Assembly: GCA_017301975.1 (NCBI GenBank)
Contig: JAFLEI010000046.1
Location: forward strand, 1-45,417
Direction of reading: 5' to 3'
DNA length: 45,417 nucleotides
DNA from: Verrucomicrobiota bacterium
GTDB taxonomy: Bacteria > Verrucomicrobiota > Verrucomicrobiia > Verrucomicrobiales > Verrucomicrobiaceae
A program made the position numbers and the translations under genes. Under the pieces are notes generated by a model. The model was not told where the DNA came from and did no database searches. It saw only the letters and a list, made by a program, of their open reading frames with translations. Positions 7,544 through 16,968 of the stretch are shown piece after piece (within the stretch, counting starts at the first letter, position 1; each line of letters begins with the position of its first letter).

Positions 7544-10150
7544 TCATTTGGCCTTCACCAGCCCCGCCGCTTTCTCCCAATCCGCCACCTCCTCCGGCAC
7601 CCCCACCCCCGGTCTGGCCGCCTGCACGGTCTTCCAGGTCTTGAGGGCGAAGTCGGCCATATATTCCAGATAATCCGGCTCCAGCTTGGCCGAGGGCTCG
7701 GCCAGCGTCTGCCGCCAGGCATCGCGGGCGTGGGCCATGGCGTCCTCAAAACGCTTCTCGCGCAGCCGGATGCGCGTCATTTCCCTCAAATCGTCCAAAC
7801 GGTTCTTATAGGTGGCGTTGTGCTCCGCGTGGTTCTCATAGAGCTGGTGGTGCAGCTCCCAGGCCTCATCCAGATGCCCGGCGGATTCCTCCGCACCCGC
7901 CAGCGCGGCCAGGGCGCGGGTCATGTAGGTCTCATTGCCCCCCTGCTGCGCCACGCGCAGGCCTTCCTTGGCGGCGGCGAGGGCTGCCTCAGGTTGCTTC
8001 AAGCCGCGATAAGCGGCGCTCTGCGCTTCAAACGCCACCTGCATGTCCTCCCGCAACGTGTTGGCCCGGGCATCCTCCTTGGAGATGGCCGCCGTGCGCT
8101 GCTTGATGACTTCGATGGCCTCCTGAGTGTGCTGGATCGCCTGATCATGCAAACGGGCGCGATTTTCGATCTCCGCCAGCCAGATGAGCTGATGCGGCAG
8201 ATTGGGGCTGTCCGGCTGTTCTTTTTTCAGACGTTGCACCACGCTGCCATGCATTTCAGCCGCACGCGCATGGTTGCCACGATGGATCATGAGCTCCACC
8301 AGCCGGATATCAAACTCCCACTGATGCTTCTCAAGTTCGCCATCCTTCTTCGCTTGGGCGACACATTCCAAAATCTGCTTCTCCGCCGCATCAAACTCCC
8401 GCGCAGACTCCAGGGCCTCGGCATGGGACATGAGAATCTGGTGCAGCTCTACGCCACGAAGTTCCTTCTGGTGCGCTTCCGCCACCGCCTCAGCACTGGC
8501 CTGCGCCGCCTCTTTGCCACGGCGCAGCTTCGTCCACGCGCGCACCAGCATGCCCTGCGCCCGAAACCAGTTCGGGCTGCCCCGCCCCTCATGCTGCTCA
8601 ATGTCGCTGCGGAGGGCTTTAAGGAGCTCCACCGCCTCGATCCGGGACCCGTGATCCACCGCCATGATGAGGTGCTGGAATGCGGCCTCACGCGCTGCTG
8701 GATTCTCCGGCCCCAGCCTTGCAGCAGTCAGCTCCGCCGTGCGTCCCAATGCCACCAGAGACAGCTTCCGGTCGCTCATGAGATCAAACAGCCGCGCCAC
8801 CTGGTTCATGAGCTCGATCTGCAGATCGGGATCTTCGCGCATCTCCTCAATGCGCTGCTGGCTGGTGATCAGCGCCAGCCGCAGCGCCTCCGGGTTCCTC
8901 CCGTTTCGCACTTCATCCGCCACTTCCCCCAGCAGGCCGGTGAGGAAGGCGGCGGACTCCCGGCTGCGCAGCGCGGCCGACTCGGCGCGGATCTGGGCTT
9001 CGCGGGCAAGCTTGGCCTGCCAGATCGCCACGCCCGCACCGGTGACCAAAGCGAGCACACTGATGCAACCCGCTGCAAAAGCCACGCGATGCCGCTTGAT
9101 CCAACGCGAGGCGATGTAGGCGGTGCTGGGCGGGTGCGCGGAGACCGGCGCGCCATCCAGGAAGCACTGCAAATCAGCGGCGAATTCAGCGGCGCTTTGG
9201 TAGCGGCGCTGCGGCTCCTTTTCCAAAGCGCGCAGGGCGATCCAGTCGAGATCCGCAGGCAGCTTGGACACATCCATGCGCTTCTCAGCGCCGGGTTCAG
9301 GCGCAGGAAGGATCCGGGTGGTGAAACTGGTGGAAGGGCGTGGCGGATTTTTGTCACGAATGGCACGCCAGAACTCCTGCCGGGTCTGGCCCTGCTTCGT
9401 CACCTCGGCAAACGGCGGGCTGCCAGTGAGCATTTCGTACAGCACCGTGCCCAGCGCGTAGATGTCGCTCCGGGTGTCCACGCTGCCCACGTCTTCAATC
9501 TGCTCCGGGGACATGTACTGCGGCGTGCCCATCACGAAATTCGCCTGCGTGGCGAAGGTCATGGCCTCGATGCCACCGGAGGCGAGCGCCTTGGCGATGC
9601 CGAAGTCGATGATCTTGGGGACGGGCCGGCCATCCACCTCGGTGACGAGGATGTTGGTGGGCTTCAGATCCCGGTGGATGACGCCTTTCTGGTGCGCGTG
9701 CTGCACGCCACTGCACACCTCCCGGAACAACGTGATGCGCTCCCGCAGCGTCAGGTGGTGCTCTTCACAAAACGCGGTGATGGGCCTGCCACGGATGAGC
9801 TCCATGACGAAGTAGGGGCGGCCGTCCGGGGACATGCCCGCATCGAGAATGGTCGTGATGCAGGGGTGCTCCATCGCGGCAAGCATGCGGCGCTCCTGCT
9901 CGAACCGGGCGAGGATCTGGCGGGTGTCCATGCCGCGCTTCAGGAGCTTCAATGCCACCTCACGCCGCACAGGGTGTGTCTGCTCGGCACGCCAGACCAA
10001 GCCGAAGCCGCCTTCGCCAAGCTTTTCCAGCAGGCGGTACGCGCCGATGACATCGCCGAGTTTTTCATCGCCCGCCTCCAGGGGGTCGATCCCGTCTGCC
10101 AGCAGCGCGGCTGCGGCAGAATCAGAGAATGACGAGGAAGCAGAGGGCAT
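7544..10150 (-). CDS. Membrane-anchored Ser/Thr protein kinase with C-terminal TPR-like region
   Basis: An 868-aa PknB/Hanks-type kinase. The kinase domain spans about 38-332: glycine loop LGEGGFG at 44-50, ATP-lysine K68, HRD at 159-161, DFG at 182-184 and a GTPQYMSPEQ activation-segment end at 208-217. A hydrophobic segment at about 356-378 follows (AFAAGCISVLALVTGAGVAIW), placing the kinase in the cytoplasm and the roughly 490-residue alpha-helical, TPR-like remainder on the other side. All catalytic residues are present. This architecture is common in planctomycetes and verrucomicrobia; the signals and substrates are unknown. It is transcribed away from the oxidoreductase gene at 10339 and appears monocistronic. 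Confidence 0.93.
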   Translation of the reverse strand: MPSASSSFSDSAAAALLADGIDPLEAGDEKLGDVIGAYRLLEKLGEGGFGLVWRAEQTHPVRREVALKLLKRGMDTRQILARFEQERRMLAAMEHPCITTILDAGMSPDGRPYFVMELIRGRPITAFCEEHHLTLRERITLFREVCSGVQHAHQKGVIHRDLKPTNILVTEVDGRPVPKIIDFGIAKALASGGIEAMTFATQANFVMGTPQYMSPEQIEDVGSVDTRSDIYALGTVLYEMLTGSPPFAEVTKQGQTRQEFWRAIRDKNPPRPSTSFTTRILPAPEPGAEKRMDVSKLPADLDWIALRALEKEPQRRYQSAAEFAADLQCFLDGAPVSAHPPSTAYIASRWIKRHRVAFAAGCISVLALVTGAGVAIWQAKLAREAQIRAESAALRSRESAAFLTGLLGEVADEVRNGRNPEALRLALITSQQRIEEMREDPDLQIELMNQVARLFDLMSDRKLSLVALGRTAELTAARLGPENPAAREAAFQHLIMAVDHGSRIEAVELLKALRSDIEQHEGRGSPNWFRAQGMLVRAWTKLRRGKEAAQASAEAVAEAHQKELRGVELHQILMSHAEALESAREFDAAEKQILECVAQAKKDGELEKHQWEFDIRLVELMIHRGNHARAAEMHGSVVQRLKKEQPDSPNLPHQLIWLAEIENRARLHDQAIQHTQEAIEVIKQRTAAISKEDARANTLREDMQVAFEAQSAAYRGLKQPEAALAAAKEGLRVAQQGGNETYMTRALAALAGAEESAGHLDEAWELHHQLYENHAEHNATYKNRLDDLREMTRIRLREKRFEDAMAHARDAWRQTLAEPSAKLEPDYLEYMADFALKTWKTVQAARPGVGVPEEVADWEKAAGLVKAK

Positions 10151-10338
10151 GGGCGGGAACCGAGTATCCTTAAGAACGGACGATGATCCAACGATTCATG
10201 CAGCGAGTGTGTTGGGGCGGAACGGCGAAATGACCGGGAAGGGCGCGGCGCGGCGGTCTTACGTCGGCGACGCTCTCCGGTTCCAGCACGCTCTCGCCGC
10301 TGACAGAGTGCCACACTCCCCCGCGTTCCCTACTCTCC

Positions 10339-11715
10339 ATGAACCGCCGCCACTTCCTCACGCAGTCTCTCGCCGCCTCCGCCGCCTATGTTTCCGCGCC
10401 CGCCATCCTGAGCGCCCGGTCGCCAAACTCCATGTTTCAGGTGGCCTCCATCGGCGTGGGCGGGATGGGTGGGAACACCATGATGAGCGTGCTTCAGCAT
10501 CCGAAAGTGCGTCTCGTCGGCATGTGCGATGTCGATGCAAAAACGCTGGAACTGGCACGTGGTGGCAATGCGACGCGCCGCAAGGAATTGCAGGACCCCG
10601 AGGCAGCCCAGCGGCTGGAAGGTGCCTCTCCATTCCGCGACTACCGCGAGATGATCACCAAACTCGGCGACAGCATCGACGCCGTGACGATCGGCACCCC
10701 CGACCACATGCACGCCGCCATGGCCGTGACCGCGCTGCGTGCCAAAAAACACGTCTATTTGCAAAAGCCGCTCACCCATCACATCCACGAAGCCCGCATT
10801 CTCGGCGCGGAAGCCGCCAAAGCCGGAGTGACCACCCAGATGGGCACCCAGGGCCATTCCTCCATCGAAACCCTGCTGGCAGTCGATCTCATCAAGAGCG
10901 GCGCCATCGGCAAGGTGAAGGAGGTCATCTGCTGGGAAAACAAAAAAGCCAACTGGTGGCCCAAGGTGACCGAGCGCAAGGCCCAGCCCGACCCCGTGCC
11001 CGCCAATCTCGACTGGAATCTCTGGCTCGGCGTCGCCAACGAAGTGCCCTTCCTTGAAGGGGCCTATCATCCCTCCATGTGGCGTGCCTGGGTCGATTTC
11101 GGCGTCGGCATGATGGGAGACATGGGCTGCCACTATTTCGACGTCGTCTCCTCCTGCCTCAACCTCTCCGCCCCCACCCGTGTCCGCTGCCTCGATGCAG
11201 GCAGCCAGGGCGATCTTTACGCGCAAAAGCGCCATCTCGAATTTGAGTTTCCCGATACCGCCCTCACATCGGGCGACAAAATCAAGATGACCTGGACCGA
11301 CGGCGGCTACCCATACGATCCCCGTGTGATCAAGCCCAGCGTGCTCACCAAAGACACGCCGAGCGGCATCTTCTTCATCGGCGAAAACGGCAGCATCTTC
11401 AAACCCCACAGCCAGCGCCCCTGGCTGCTGCCAGAAGAAAAGTTCACCGGCTTCGCCTATCCGAAAACGCGCATCGCCAATCACTACACCGACTGGGTGG
11501 ACGCCTGCATGAAGGGGGAGAAAGCCGCCGCCGACCTGCCCACCTACGGCTGCCCGCTGACGGAGGCCGTGCTCCTCGGAGTGCTGGCGGAGCGCAATCC
11601 GGGCGGCTGGATCGACTGGGACGCCACCGCAGGGCAGGTCACCAACCGGCCGGAACTCAACGCCCAGCTGGTGCGCAAATACCGGGAGGGCTGGAGCGTG
11701 CCAGGGCTGGCTTGA
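10339..11715 (+). CDS. Gfo/Idh/MocA family oxidoreductase with Tat signal
   Basis: A 458-aa NAD(P)-dependent oxidoreductase of the GFO_IDH_MocA family, typically acting on sugars, inositols or their derivatives. A twin-arginine start, MNRRHFLTQSLAASA, is followed by an Ala-rich segment, so the folded enzyme is probably exported by Tat, as is usual for this family in verrucomicrobia. The cofactor loop is G39-VGGMG44. The conserved Lys-Pro of the family appears as LQK143P144 (commonly EKP). A GTQGHSS segment follows, as in the secreted subgroup. The substrate is unknown. It stands alone between a divergent kinase and a small zinc-ribbon gene. Confidence 0.92.
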   Translation: MNRRHFLTQSLAASAAYVSAPAILSARSPNSMFQVASIGVGGMGGNTMMSVLQHPKVRLVGMCDVDAKTLELARGGNATRRKELQDPEAAQRLEGASPFRDYREMITKLGDSIDAVTIGTPDHMHAAMAVTALRAKKHVYLQKPLTHHIHEARILGAEAAKAGVTTQMGTQGHSSIETLLAVDLIKSGAIGKVKEVICWENKKANWWPKVTERKAQPDPVPANLDWNLWLGVANEVPFLEGAYHPSMWRAWVDFGVGMMGDMGCHYFDVVSSCLNLSAPTRVRCLDAGSQGDLYAQKRHLEFEFPDTALTSGDKIKMTWTDGGYPYDPRVIKPSVLTKDTPSGIFFIGENGSIFKPHSQRPWLLPEEKFTGFAYPKTRIANHYTDWVDACMKGEKAAADLPTYGCPLTEAVLLGVLAERNPGGWIDWDATAGQVTNRPELNAQLVRKYREGWSVPGLA

Positions 11716-11818
11716 AAAGTGCTAGTTGCTTGTAACGCAAGCATAAAAAAGAATGTAAGTTGTTCATCAGCGGCGTTGCACTCGTCCAATGTCGTCGTAG
11801 CATCGTATCCAAGATTTA

Positions 11819-12055
11819 ATGAGCGCGCACGATCACAAACCGGACTCCCGCCTGAAGCAGGCCGAGAAGATCGCCACCCATCCGGAGCAGTACAAGGTCT
11901 GTGAAGGGTGCGGCTCCATCGTGGTCACTCGCGCCATCACCTGCCCGAGCTGCCATGCCTACCTCTTCGACGCCACCTCCGTGCGCGTGGTCGCGCAGGC
12001 CAAGGAGCTGGCGCTGCGCGCGGCGAATTCGGTGCTGGCTTCGGACTTGTCGTAA
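11819..12055 (+). CDS. Small zinc-ribbon protein
   Basis: A 78-aa protein with two CxxC knuckles, C28-x-x-C31 and C42-x-x-C45 (CEGCG and CPSC), forming a single zinc ribbon, then a helical tail. Similar short zinc-ribbon proteins are common and mostly unstudied; a nucleic-acid or protein-binding role is possible but not shown. It is about 100 bp downstream of the oxidoreductase gene on the same strand and converges with the gene at 12063 with only 7 bp between the stop codons. Confidence 0.7.
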   Translation: MSAHDHKPDSRLKQAEKIATHPEQYKVCEGCGSIVVTRAITCPSCHAYLFDATSVRVVAQAKELALRAANSVLASDLS

Positions 12056-12062
12056 ATGCGGC

Positions 12063-13295
12063 TCAACGCCTGGGCATGCCCTCCGGTGCCTCACCATGCA
12101 GCAGTTTGCCAAGCATGCCCGTGAGCCAGAGATAGTGATCGTTCGGCAGATCCGGCTCCGCGAGGAAGCGGCTTTCACCCACGGGCGGATGATTGTCGGT
12201 TTTGAAGATGGCGGTGCCTTCATCCAGCTCGTCAAACATGGCCACGTAGAGCATCTGCGCCCCGGCCTGTTTTGCGGCGAGAGCCTGCGACCATAAAAAT
12301 TCGCCGCCAAGGCGTGGGATCGCGTCAAACTTCGCCTCCTGGTTGCGCGATTTGGAAAGGTTCGTCCAGCTAAAGCCCGGGAAGAGCACTGGCAGGTAAT
12401 CCACCTTGTGTTCGGCGCACCAGGCGAGGTCCGGCTTCAAGAATTTCTCCCCATTGCTGGCGGCTTGTTTGGGGGTGCCAAAGCGGCCCACGGCCCAAGG
12501 GCTCACGATGTCGGCGCGGGCGATGATTTCCAGCAGCTTCGGGTCGGAGATGCAGTCGTGGTCCAAGGTGCGCCAGTAGTAGGGCACGCCGAGCATGATG
12601 GAACAGCCGCCGAATTCGGGATCATCGCGCAGGAAGCTGATGAGGCGTGACCATTCCTCCAGCATGGGTGCGCGGTCGTTAAAGCCCAGGCCCCACAGCG
12701 CCACGAGGGGTTTGCCGTGGTGTTTGAAATACGCAGGGCCTTTTTGATCGAAACGCTTTTCGGTGATGAGGCGTTTCCAGTCGTCGATCACCAGCTGAAT
12801 GCCGTCTTCCTTGATGCCGCTGAGGTCATACATCAGTGTCAATCCGCGCCCGTTGGCGGTGGCGGCGGACTGGCAGTGGGCAAGCACCTGATCCATCGGC
12901 TCACGGAAACGTTTGTCCCGCGTGGTGGCGGCAAAGCGCTGAATGAAAGCGCCGTCGATGCCATAGTCGCGCATCCATCTGAAATGAAGCTGAATGACGG
13001 CGGGGTGGACGGAGCTGAAGACTTCAGCCGTGCGGCCATCGGCATGCTTGAAAGGCGTGGCCACACGGGCCTCCTTCGGCAGTTCACTCACATCTGGCCA
13101 CATCTCGATGTGCGAGTGTCCCGGCTCGAAGGTTTTCCCGGCGGCGTAATGATGCCAGCCGTTGTCGCTGCCATCTCCCTCGCAGCGGAACCAGCCCTGG
13201 TAGCCGCAGACGACTTTGCCCGTAAGCGTGCTCGTGTCCACGGTCTGGGCATGGGCGCTGAGCAGGAGGAGGGGGAGGATGAGAAGCCGGAGCAT
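12063..13295 (-). CDS. Secreted glycoside hydrolase-like protein (GH99/GH71-like)
   Basis: A 410-aa protein with a clear signal peptide, MLRLLILPLLLLSAHAQ. The frame is open to 13451, but the ATG at 13295 starts exactly at the signal peptide and the upstream residues look random. The mature part starts VDTSTLTGKVVCGYQGWFRCEGDG and contains DYGIDGAFIQRF and an FDELDEGTAIFK segment. This matches secreted xylosidase/endo-mannanase-like proteins of the GH71/GH99 clan in Bacteroidetes and Verrucomicrobia, which act on alpha-linked polysaccharides in the periplasm or outside the cell. The acidic FDE/DEGT residues are candidate catalytic groups. The exact substrate is unknown. It is divergent from the serine hydrolase gene, with a 53-bp spacer. 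Confidence 0.78.
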   Translation of the reverse strand: MLRLLILPLLLLSAHAQTVDTSTLTGKVVCGYQGWFRCEGDGSDNGWHHYAAGKTFEPGHSHIEMWPDVSELPKEARVATPFKHADGRTAEVFSSVHPAVIQLHFRWMRDYGIDGAFIQRFAATTRDKRFREPMDQVLAHCQSAATANGRGLTLMYDLSGIKEDGIQLVIDDWKRLITEKRFDQKGPAYFKHHGKPLVALWGLGFNDRAPMLEEWSRLISFLRDDPEFGGCSIMLGVPYYWRTLDHDCISDPKLLEIIARADIVSPWAVGRFGTPKQAASNGEKFLKPDLAWCAEHKVDYLPVLFPGFSWTNLSKSRNQEAKFDAIPRLGGEFLWSQALAAKQAGAQMLYVAMFDELDEGTAIFKTDNHPPVGESRFLAEPDLPNDHYLWLTGMLGKLLHGEAPEGMPRR

Positions 13296-13348
13296 CGGGG
13301 AATGTTTTCGTTGACGGCGGCGAAGCGTCAAGGTGTGATGTCGTCCGC

Positions 13349-14398
13349 ATGAAACGACGCGCCTTTGTGAGTTCGCTGGCCGCATGGCCCATGGCTGCTG
13401 CTGCGGCACCCATATCCCCGGAGGGAAAGATCCGCGCCATCGCTGAAGCATTTCTACGTGAGCATGGCATCCAGGGCATGAGCATCGCCTATGGCAGGGA
13501 TGGCAAGATCGACTTCGAAGCAGGCTATGGTTTTGCCGATGCGGATGGCACCGAGGCCGTCACAACACAGCATCGCTTCCGCATTGCCAGTGTTTCCAAG
13601 CCGTTCACGGCCTCGGCCGCTATGATGTGCATGGAAAAAGGATTGCTGCAGCCAGACAGCAAGGTGTTTGGCCCGCAAGGCATCCTTGGTGGGGAGTATG
13701 GCGGAGACGTGGCGGCCGTCACCGTGGATCACCTGCTCACTCATACCAGCGGCGGCTGGGCGAATGACAAGGATGACCCCATGTTTCAAAACCCGCGAAT
13801 GAATCACGCGGAGCTCATCGCCTGGACGCTGGCGAACCAGAAGCAGACGCACAAGCCGGGAGAGCACTTTGCGTATTCGAACTTCGGCTACTGCGTGCTG
13901 GGCCGGGTGCTGGAGAAGGTGTTGAAGCTGCCTTATGACAAACTGATCACTCAGGAGGTGCTGTCAAAATGCGGCATCACCCGCATGGAGATCGGTGGCA
14001 ATACCTTGGAGGAGCGGCGACCGCAGGAGGTGATGTATCTCACGCCCAAACCGGCTGCAGCCTATGGCATGAACGTCGCCCGCATGGACTCGCACGGCGG
14101 CTGGATCTCCACGGCGGGGGATCTGGTGCGCTTCGCCTCGCAGTTGCCGGTTTTGCTCAATCAGGATTCGCTTCGTGCCATGACCACGCATGGCATCAGC
14201 GAAGGCTACGCACGCGGCTGGAACGTGAACAAAGTGCCAAACTGGTGGCACGGCGGATCGCTGCCGGGGACATCCACGATCATGGTGCATACTGCCAAGG
14301 GCTTTTGCTGGGCGGGTCTGGTCAACGGGCGCGGTGAGGGGCTGGGCCTCGTGCTGGACAAGCTGATGTGGCGGATGGGCGGAGTGCTGAAGGCTTAA
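13349..14398 (+). CDS. Beta-lactamase-fold serine hydrolase (PF00144 type)
   Basis: A 349-aa class-C beta-lactamase-related serine hydrolase. Catalytic motifs are present: S81-x-x-K84 (IASVSKPFT), Y176-S-N178 (AYSNFGY) and an HGG motif in the position of the KTG triad (WWHGGSLPG). The N-terminus, MKRRAFVSSLAAWPMAAAAAP, has a twin-arginine followed by a short hydrophobic stretch, so Tat export is likely. Members act as esterases, D-amino peptidases or penicillin-binding proteins; true beta-lactamase activity is not implied. It diverges from the glycoside hydrolase-like gene, with which it may share a promoter region. Confidence 0.88.
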   Translation: MKRRAFVSSLAAWPMAAAAAPISPEGKIRAIAEAFLREHGIQGMSIAYGRDGKIDFEAGYGFADADGTEAVTTQHRFRIASVSKPFTASAAMMCMEKGLLQPDSKVFGPQGILGGEYGGDVAAVTVDHLLTHTSGGWANDKDDPMFQNPRMNHAELIAWTLANQKQTHKPGEHFAYSNFGYCVLGRVLEKVLKLPYDKLITQEVLSKCGITRMEIGGNTLEERRPQEVMYLTPKPAAAYGMNVARMDSHGGWISTAGDLVRFASQLPVLLNQDSLRAMTTHGISEGYARGWNVNKVPNWWHGGSLPGTSTIMVHTAKGFCWAGLVNGRGEGLGLVLDKLMWRMGGVLKA

Positions 14399-14470
14399 TG
14401 GTTGTGTTTTCAAGTGTTTGTCAGTTTTCGTTTTCCAATTCGTATTCTGCATCCACTTCTCACCTCCATC

Positions 14471-14911
14471 ATGACACCCCAGCAAAAAGCAGAATCCCTC
14501 GGCCTCGTTTTCACCAAGCAGCCCCCCGCCTATCTAAACCTCTGCATCCGCAGCGGCAATCAGCTCCTCACCTCCGGCCACGTCAGTGACCTGAAGGGCA
14601 AGCTGGGCGCCGGTGTCTCCACCGAAGACGGCTACAAGGCGGCCAAGAACTGTGCTGAGAAGGTGTTGCGTTCGGTTTGGGACACCCACGGCACGCTGGA
14701 CGGCCTGAAAGTCCTCAAAGTGCTGGGCTGCGTGAACTCCACCCTGGAATACACCGACCAGCATCTCGTCATCAACGGCTGCTCCGACCTGCTGCATGAG
14801 ATTTTCGGCAAGGAAGGCGACGGCTACCACGCCCGCAGCGCCCTGGGCTTCGCCCAGCTCCCCACCGGCGCAGCCGTGGAGGTCGAGGCGATCTTTGAGA
14901 TCAAGGGCTGA
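14471..14911 (+). CDS. RidA/YjgF-family enamine/imine deaminase
   Basis: A 146-aa protein of the YjgF/YER057c/UK114 family, subgroup with the fold MTPQQKAESLGLVF. Family features: NLCIRSGNQLLTSGHV near the N-terminus, and HARSALGFAQLPTGAAVEVEAI at the C-terminus, where the Arg is the expected carboxylate-binding residue. RidA enzymes hydrolyse reactive enamines such as 2-aminoacrylate released by PLP enzymes. The ATG at 14471 is chosen over a start at 14402 because the extra 23 residues look like translated leader. It precedes miaB on the same strand by 65 bp. Confidence 0.9.
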   Translation: MTPQQKAESLGLVFTKQPPAYLNLCIRSGNQLLTSGHVSDLKGKLGAGVSTEDGYKAAKNCAEKVLRSVWDTHGTLDGLKVLKVLGCVNSTLEYTDQHLVINGCSDLLHEIFGKEGDGYHARSALGFAQLPTGAAVEVEAIFEIKG

Positions 14912-14976
14912 GCTGGCAGGACCAAAGCGCCTTGAGGTTGTCTTTTGGCCGGGGTTGGGTATTCTCCCAACCCCCA

Positions 14977-16335
14977 ATGCCACGCGTCCACATCAAAACC
15001 TACGGCTGCCAGATGAACGAGCGCGACACCGAACAGGTGTCGCAGATGTTCGTCGAGCGCGGCTACACCATGACAGCGCGGGATGAAGACGCGGACGTGG
15101 TGCTCATCAACACCTGCTCCGTGCGTGATCAGGCGGAGCAGAAAGCCTTGGGGAAAATGGGCATGGTGCGGCGGCGGCGCACTCCTTTGGTCACTGGCTT
15201 CATGGGCTGCATGGCGCAGAGCCGCGGCAGTGAACTGGTGAACAAGGCAAACGTGGACCTCGTCGTCGGCACGCAGAAGTACCACCGCGTGGTGGACTAT
15301 GTTGATGAGATCATCCGCGCCAAAGAAGCGAAGCAGATGGACGATGAGCGTTTTTCCATCGTCGATGTGGAAGAGGAAGCTTCTTCGCAGAACACGATCC
15401 GTGACCACACGCTGAAGGAAAAGCAGGCCAGCGCCTTCGTCAGCATCATGCAGGGCTGCAACATGAAGTGCACCTTCTGCATCGTGCCCTACACGCGCGG
15501 CGGCGAGCGCGGACGCCCCATCGCTGACATTGTCGAAGAGGTGAAACGCCTCGCGGATCGTGGCGTGAAGGAAGTCACCCTCCTCGGCCAAATTGTAAAT
15601 CTCTACGGCAGGCATGAATTTCCGGCCGTGGATGGTAAAAGCCCTTTCGTGCAGCTTTTGGAAGCGGTGCATGAGGTGCCCGGCATCAAGCGCATTCGCT
15701 TCACCAGCCCGCATCCGATTGGCTACAAGAAGGATCTTATCGAAGCCTTCACCTATCTGCCGAAACTCGCCGAGCATGTGCATCTGCCCGTGCAAAGCGG
15801 CAGCGATGCCATCCTGAAGCGCATGCACCGGCCCTACACGGCGGCCAAATTCACCGAACTCGTCCAGCGCATTCGCGAGGCGCGCTCAGACATCGCCGTG
15901 ACGACGGATGTGATCGTGGGTTTCCCTGGTGAAACCGAAGAGAACTACCTCGAAACACGGCAGATGTTTGAAACCATCGGTTTCGACAACGCCTTCGTGT
16001 TTCGTTATTCCAAACGCCGTGGCACGCCTGCGGCGGAGATGGAAGAGGCCATTCAGGTGCCGGAACGCGTCAAAGAAGAGCGCAATCAGGACCTGCTCGC
16101 GCTGGTGAACCGCATCGCGTTGCCGATGTACGACAAGCTCGTGGGCAAAGAGGTCGAAATTCTCTGCGAAGGACCCAGCAAGACGAATGATCAGCGCCTC
16201 ACCGGTCGCACAGGTTCCAACCGCATCGTGGTTTTCGATGGCAATCCCGAACGCCACACGGGTGAGATTTTCAAAGTGCGCGTCGCTGAAGCCGGACACT
16301 TCACCTTGTTTGGCGATCCCGTGCTGCATGCATGA
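14977..16335 (+). CDS. miaB: tRNA-2-methylthio-N6-dimethylallyladenosine synthase MiaB
   Basis: A 452-aa radical-SAM methylthiotransferase that adds a methylthio group to i6A37 of tRNAs. N-terminal UPF0004 domain cysteines are visible in KTYGCQMNERD, INTCSVRDQAE and GFMGCMAQ. The radical SAM cluster is CNMKCTFC (CxxxCxxC), and a TRAM-like domain is at the C-terminus. The start is ATG 14977; an upstream start at 14932 adds only unconserved residues. The motif usually written LLGQNVN is LLGQIVN here. The stop codon overlaps the GNAT start (ATGA), so the two genes are coupled. Confidence 0.95.
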   Translation: MPRVHIKTYGCQMNERDTEQVSQMFVERGYTMTARDEDADVVLINTCSVRDQAEQKALGKMGMVRRRRTPLVTGFMGCMAQSRGSELVNKANVDLVVGTQKYHRVVDYVDEIIRAKEAKQMDDERFSIVDVEEEASSQNTIRDHTLKEKQASAFVSIMQGCNMKCTFCIVPYTRGGERGRPIADIVEEVKRLADRGVKEVTLLGQIVNLYGRHEFPAVDGKSPFVQLLEAVHEVPGIKRIRFTSPHPIGYKKDLIEAFTYLPKLAEHVHLPVQSGSDAILKRMHRPYTAAKFTELVQRIREARSDIAVTTDVIVGFPGETEENYLETRQMFETIGFDNAFVFRYSKRRGTPAAEMEEAIQVPERVKEERNQDLLALVNRIALPMYDKLVGKEVEILCEGPSKTNDQRLTGRTGSNRIVVFDGNPERHTGEIFKVRVAEAGHFTLFGDPVLHA

Positions 16336-16880
16336 GCTCAGCGCTGCAGATCGAACTGCGCCCGCTTACTTGTGAGCATGCGCCCGCGTTTTGCGGTTTG
16401 GTCATCGCCCTGGCGGAGTTTGAAAAACTGCCTCCTCCCGACGAGGCTGCGCAGGCACGACTTGTCGAGGATGCCCTGGGAGCAAAGCCGCGCATTGAGG
16501 TCTGGCTTGCGTTTGCAAACGAGGACGCAGAGCCCTGTGGCTACATGATTCTCGTGGAGACGTATTCGAGTTTTCTCGCGCTGCCGACCCTTTATCTCGA
16601 AGACCTCTTTGTCCTTCCCGAGCGCCGCAAAGCCGGCGTGGGCGGCGCCTTGCTCAAAAAGGTAGTCAGCCTCGCGCATGAGCGTGGCTGCGGCCGCGTG
16701 GAATGGACGGCGCTCGACTGGAACGTGAACGCGCAGCAGGTGTATGAGCAACGCATCGGGGCCAAACGCATGAGCGAGTGGCTGCTCTACCGCATGACGC
16801 GCGCAGACATGCAGCGCCTTCTCGAACGCGAGGCAAAACAGCCCTCTCGCTCCGAGAGAGGAGTTGAACGCGCTCGATGA
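16332..16880 (+). CDS. GNAT N-acetyltransferase
   Basis: A 182-aa GNAT-fold acetyltransferase, most like the diamine/spermidine N1-acetyltransferase branch (YLEDLFVLPERRKAGVGGALL). The acetyl-CoA pyrophosphate loop is R98-R-K-A-G-V-G-G-A-L. The acceptor is not identifiable. The start overlaps the miaB stop (ATGA). The last residues, EAKQPSRSERGVERAR, coincide with a hairpin-forming sequence (16843-16861) and look unconserved, so the 3' end may have been lengthened by repeat DNA. Confidence 0.85.
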   Translation: MSSALQIELRPLTCEHAPAFCGLVIALAEFEKLPPPDEAAQARLVEDALGAKPRIEVWLAFANEDAEPCGYMILVETYSSFLALPTLYLEDLFVLPERRKAGVGGALLKKVVSLAHERGCGRVEWTALDWNVNAQQVYEQRIGAKRMSEWLLYRMTRADMQRLLEREAKQPSRSERGVERAR

Positions 16881-16933
16881 AACAAATCACTTCCGAGTCC
16901 TTGAAGACGTGGCAGGTGCGGGAGCGCCGGAAT

Positions 16934-16952
16934 CATCTCGCGGAGCGAGATG
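16934..16952. terminator. Perfect 8-bp hairpin between convergent genes
   Basis: CATCTCGC, a GGA loop, then GCGAGATG form a perfect 8-bp stem with a 3-nt loop. It lies between the 3' ends of the GNAT gene and the convergent cyclase gene, where a bidirectional terminator is expected. No T-tract follows on either side, so it could equally be a dispersed palindrome like those at 25531-25633. Confidence 0.4.
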
Positions 16953-16968
16953 GCCACTGTACAGCGTC

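Noticed and set aside
7730..10132. 800-codon plus-strand frame opposite the kinase gene
   Set aside because: The kinase has all catalytic motifs on the minus strand; the plus frame is a shadow rich in His, Arg and Leu.
11730..11760. Stem TGCTTG/CAAGCA downstream of the oxidoreductase gene as a terminator
   Set aside because: Only 6 bp, and it is followed by A rather than T on the plus strand.
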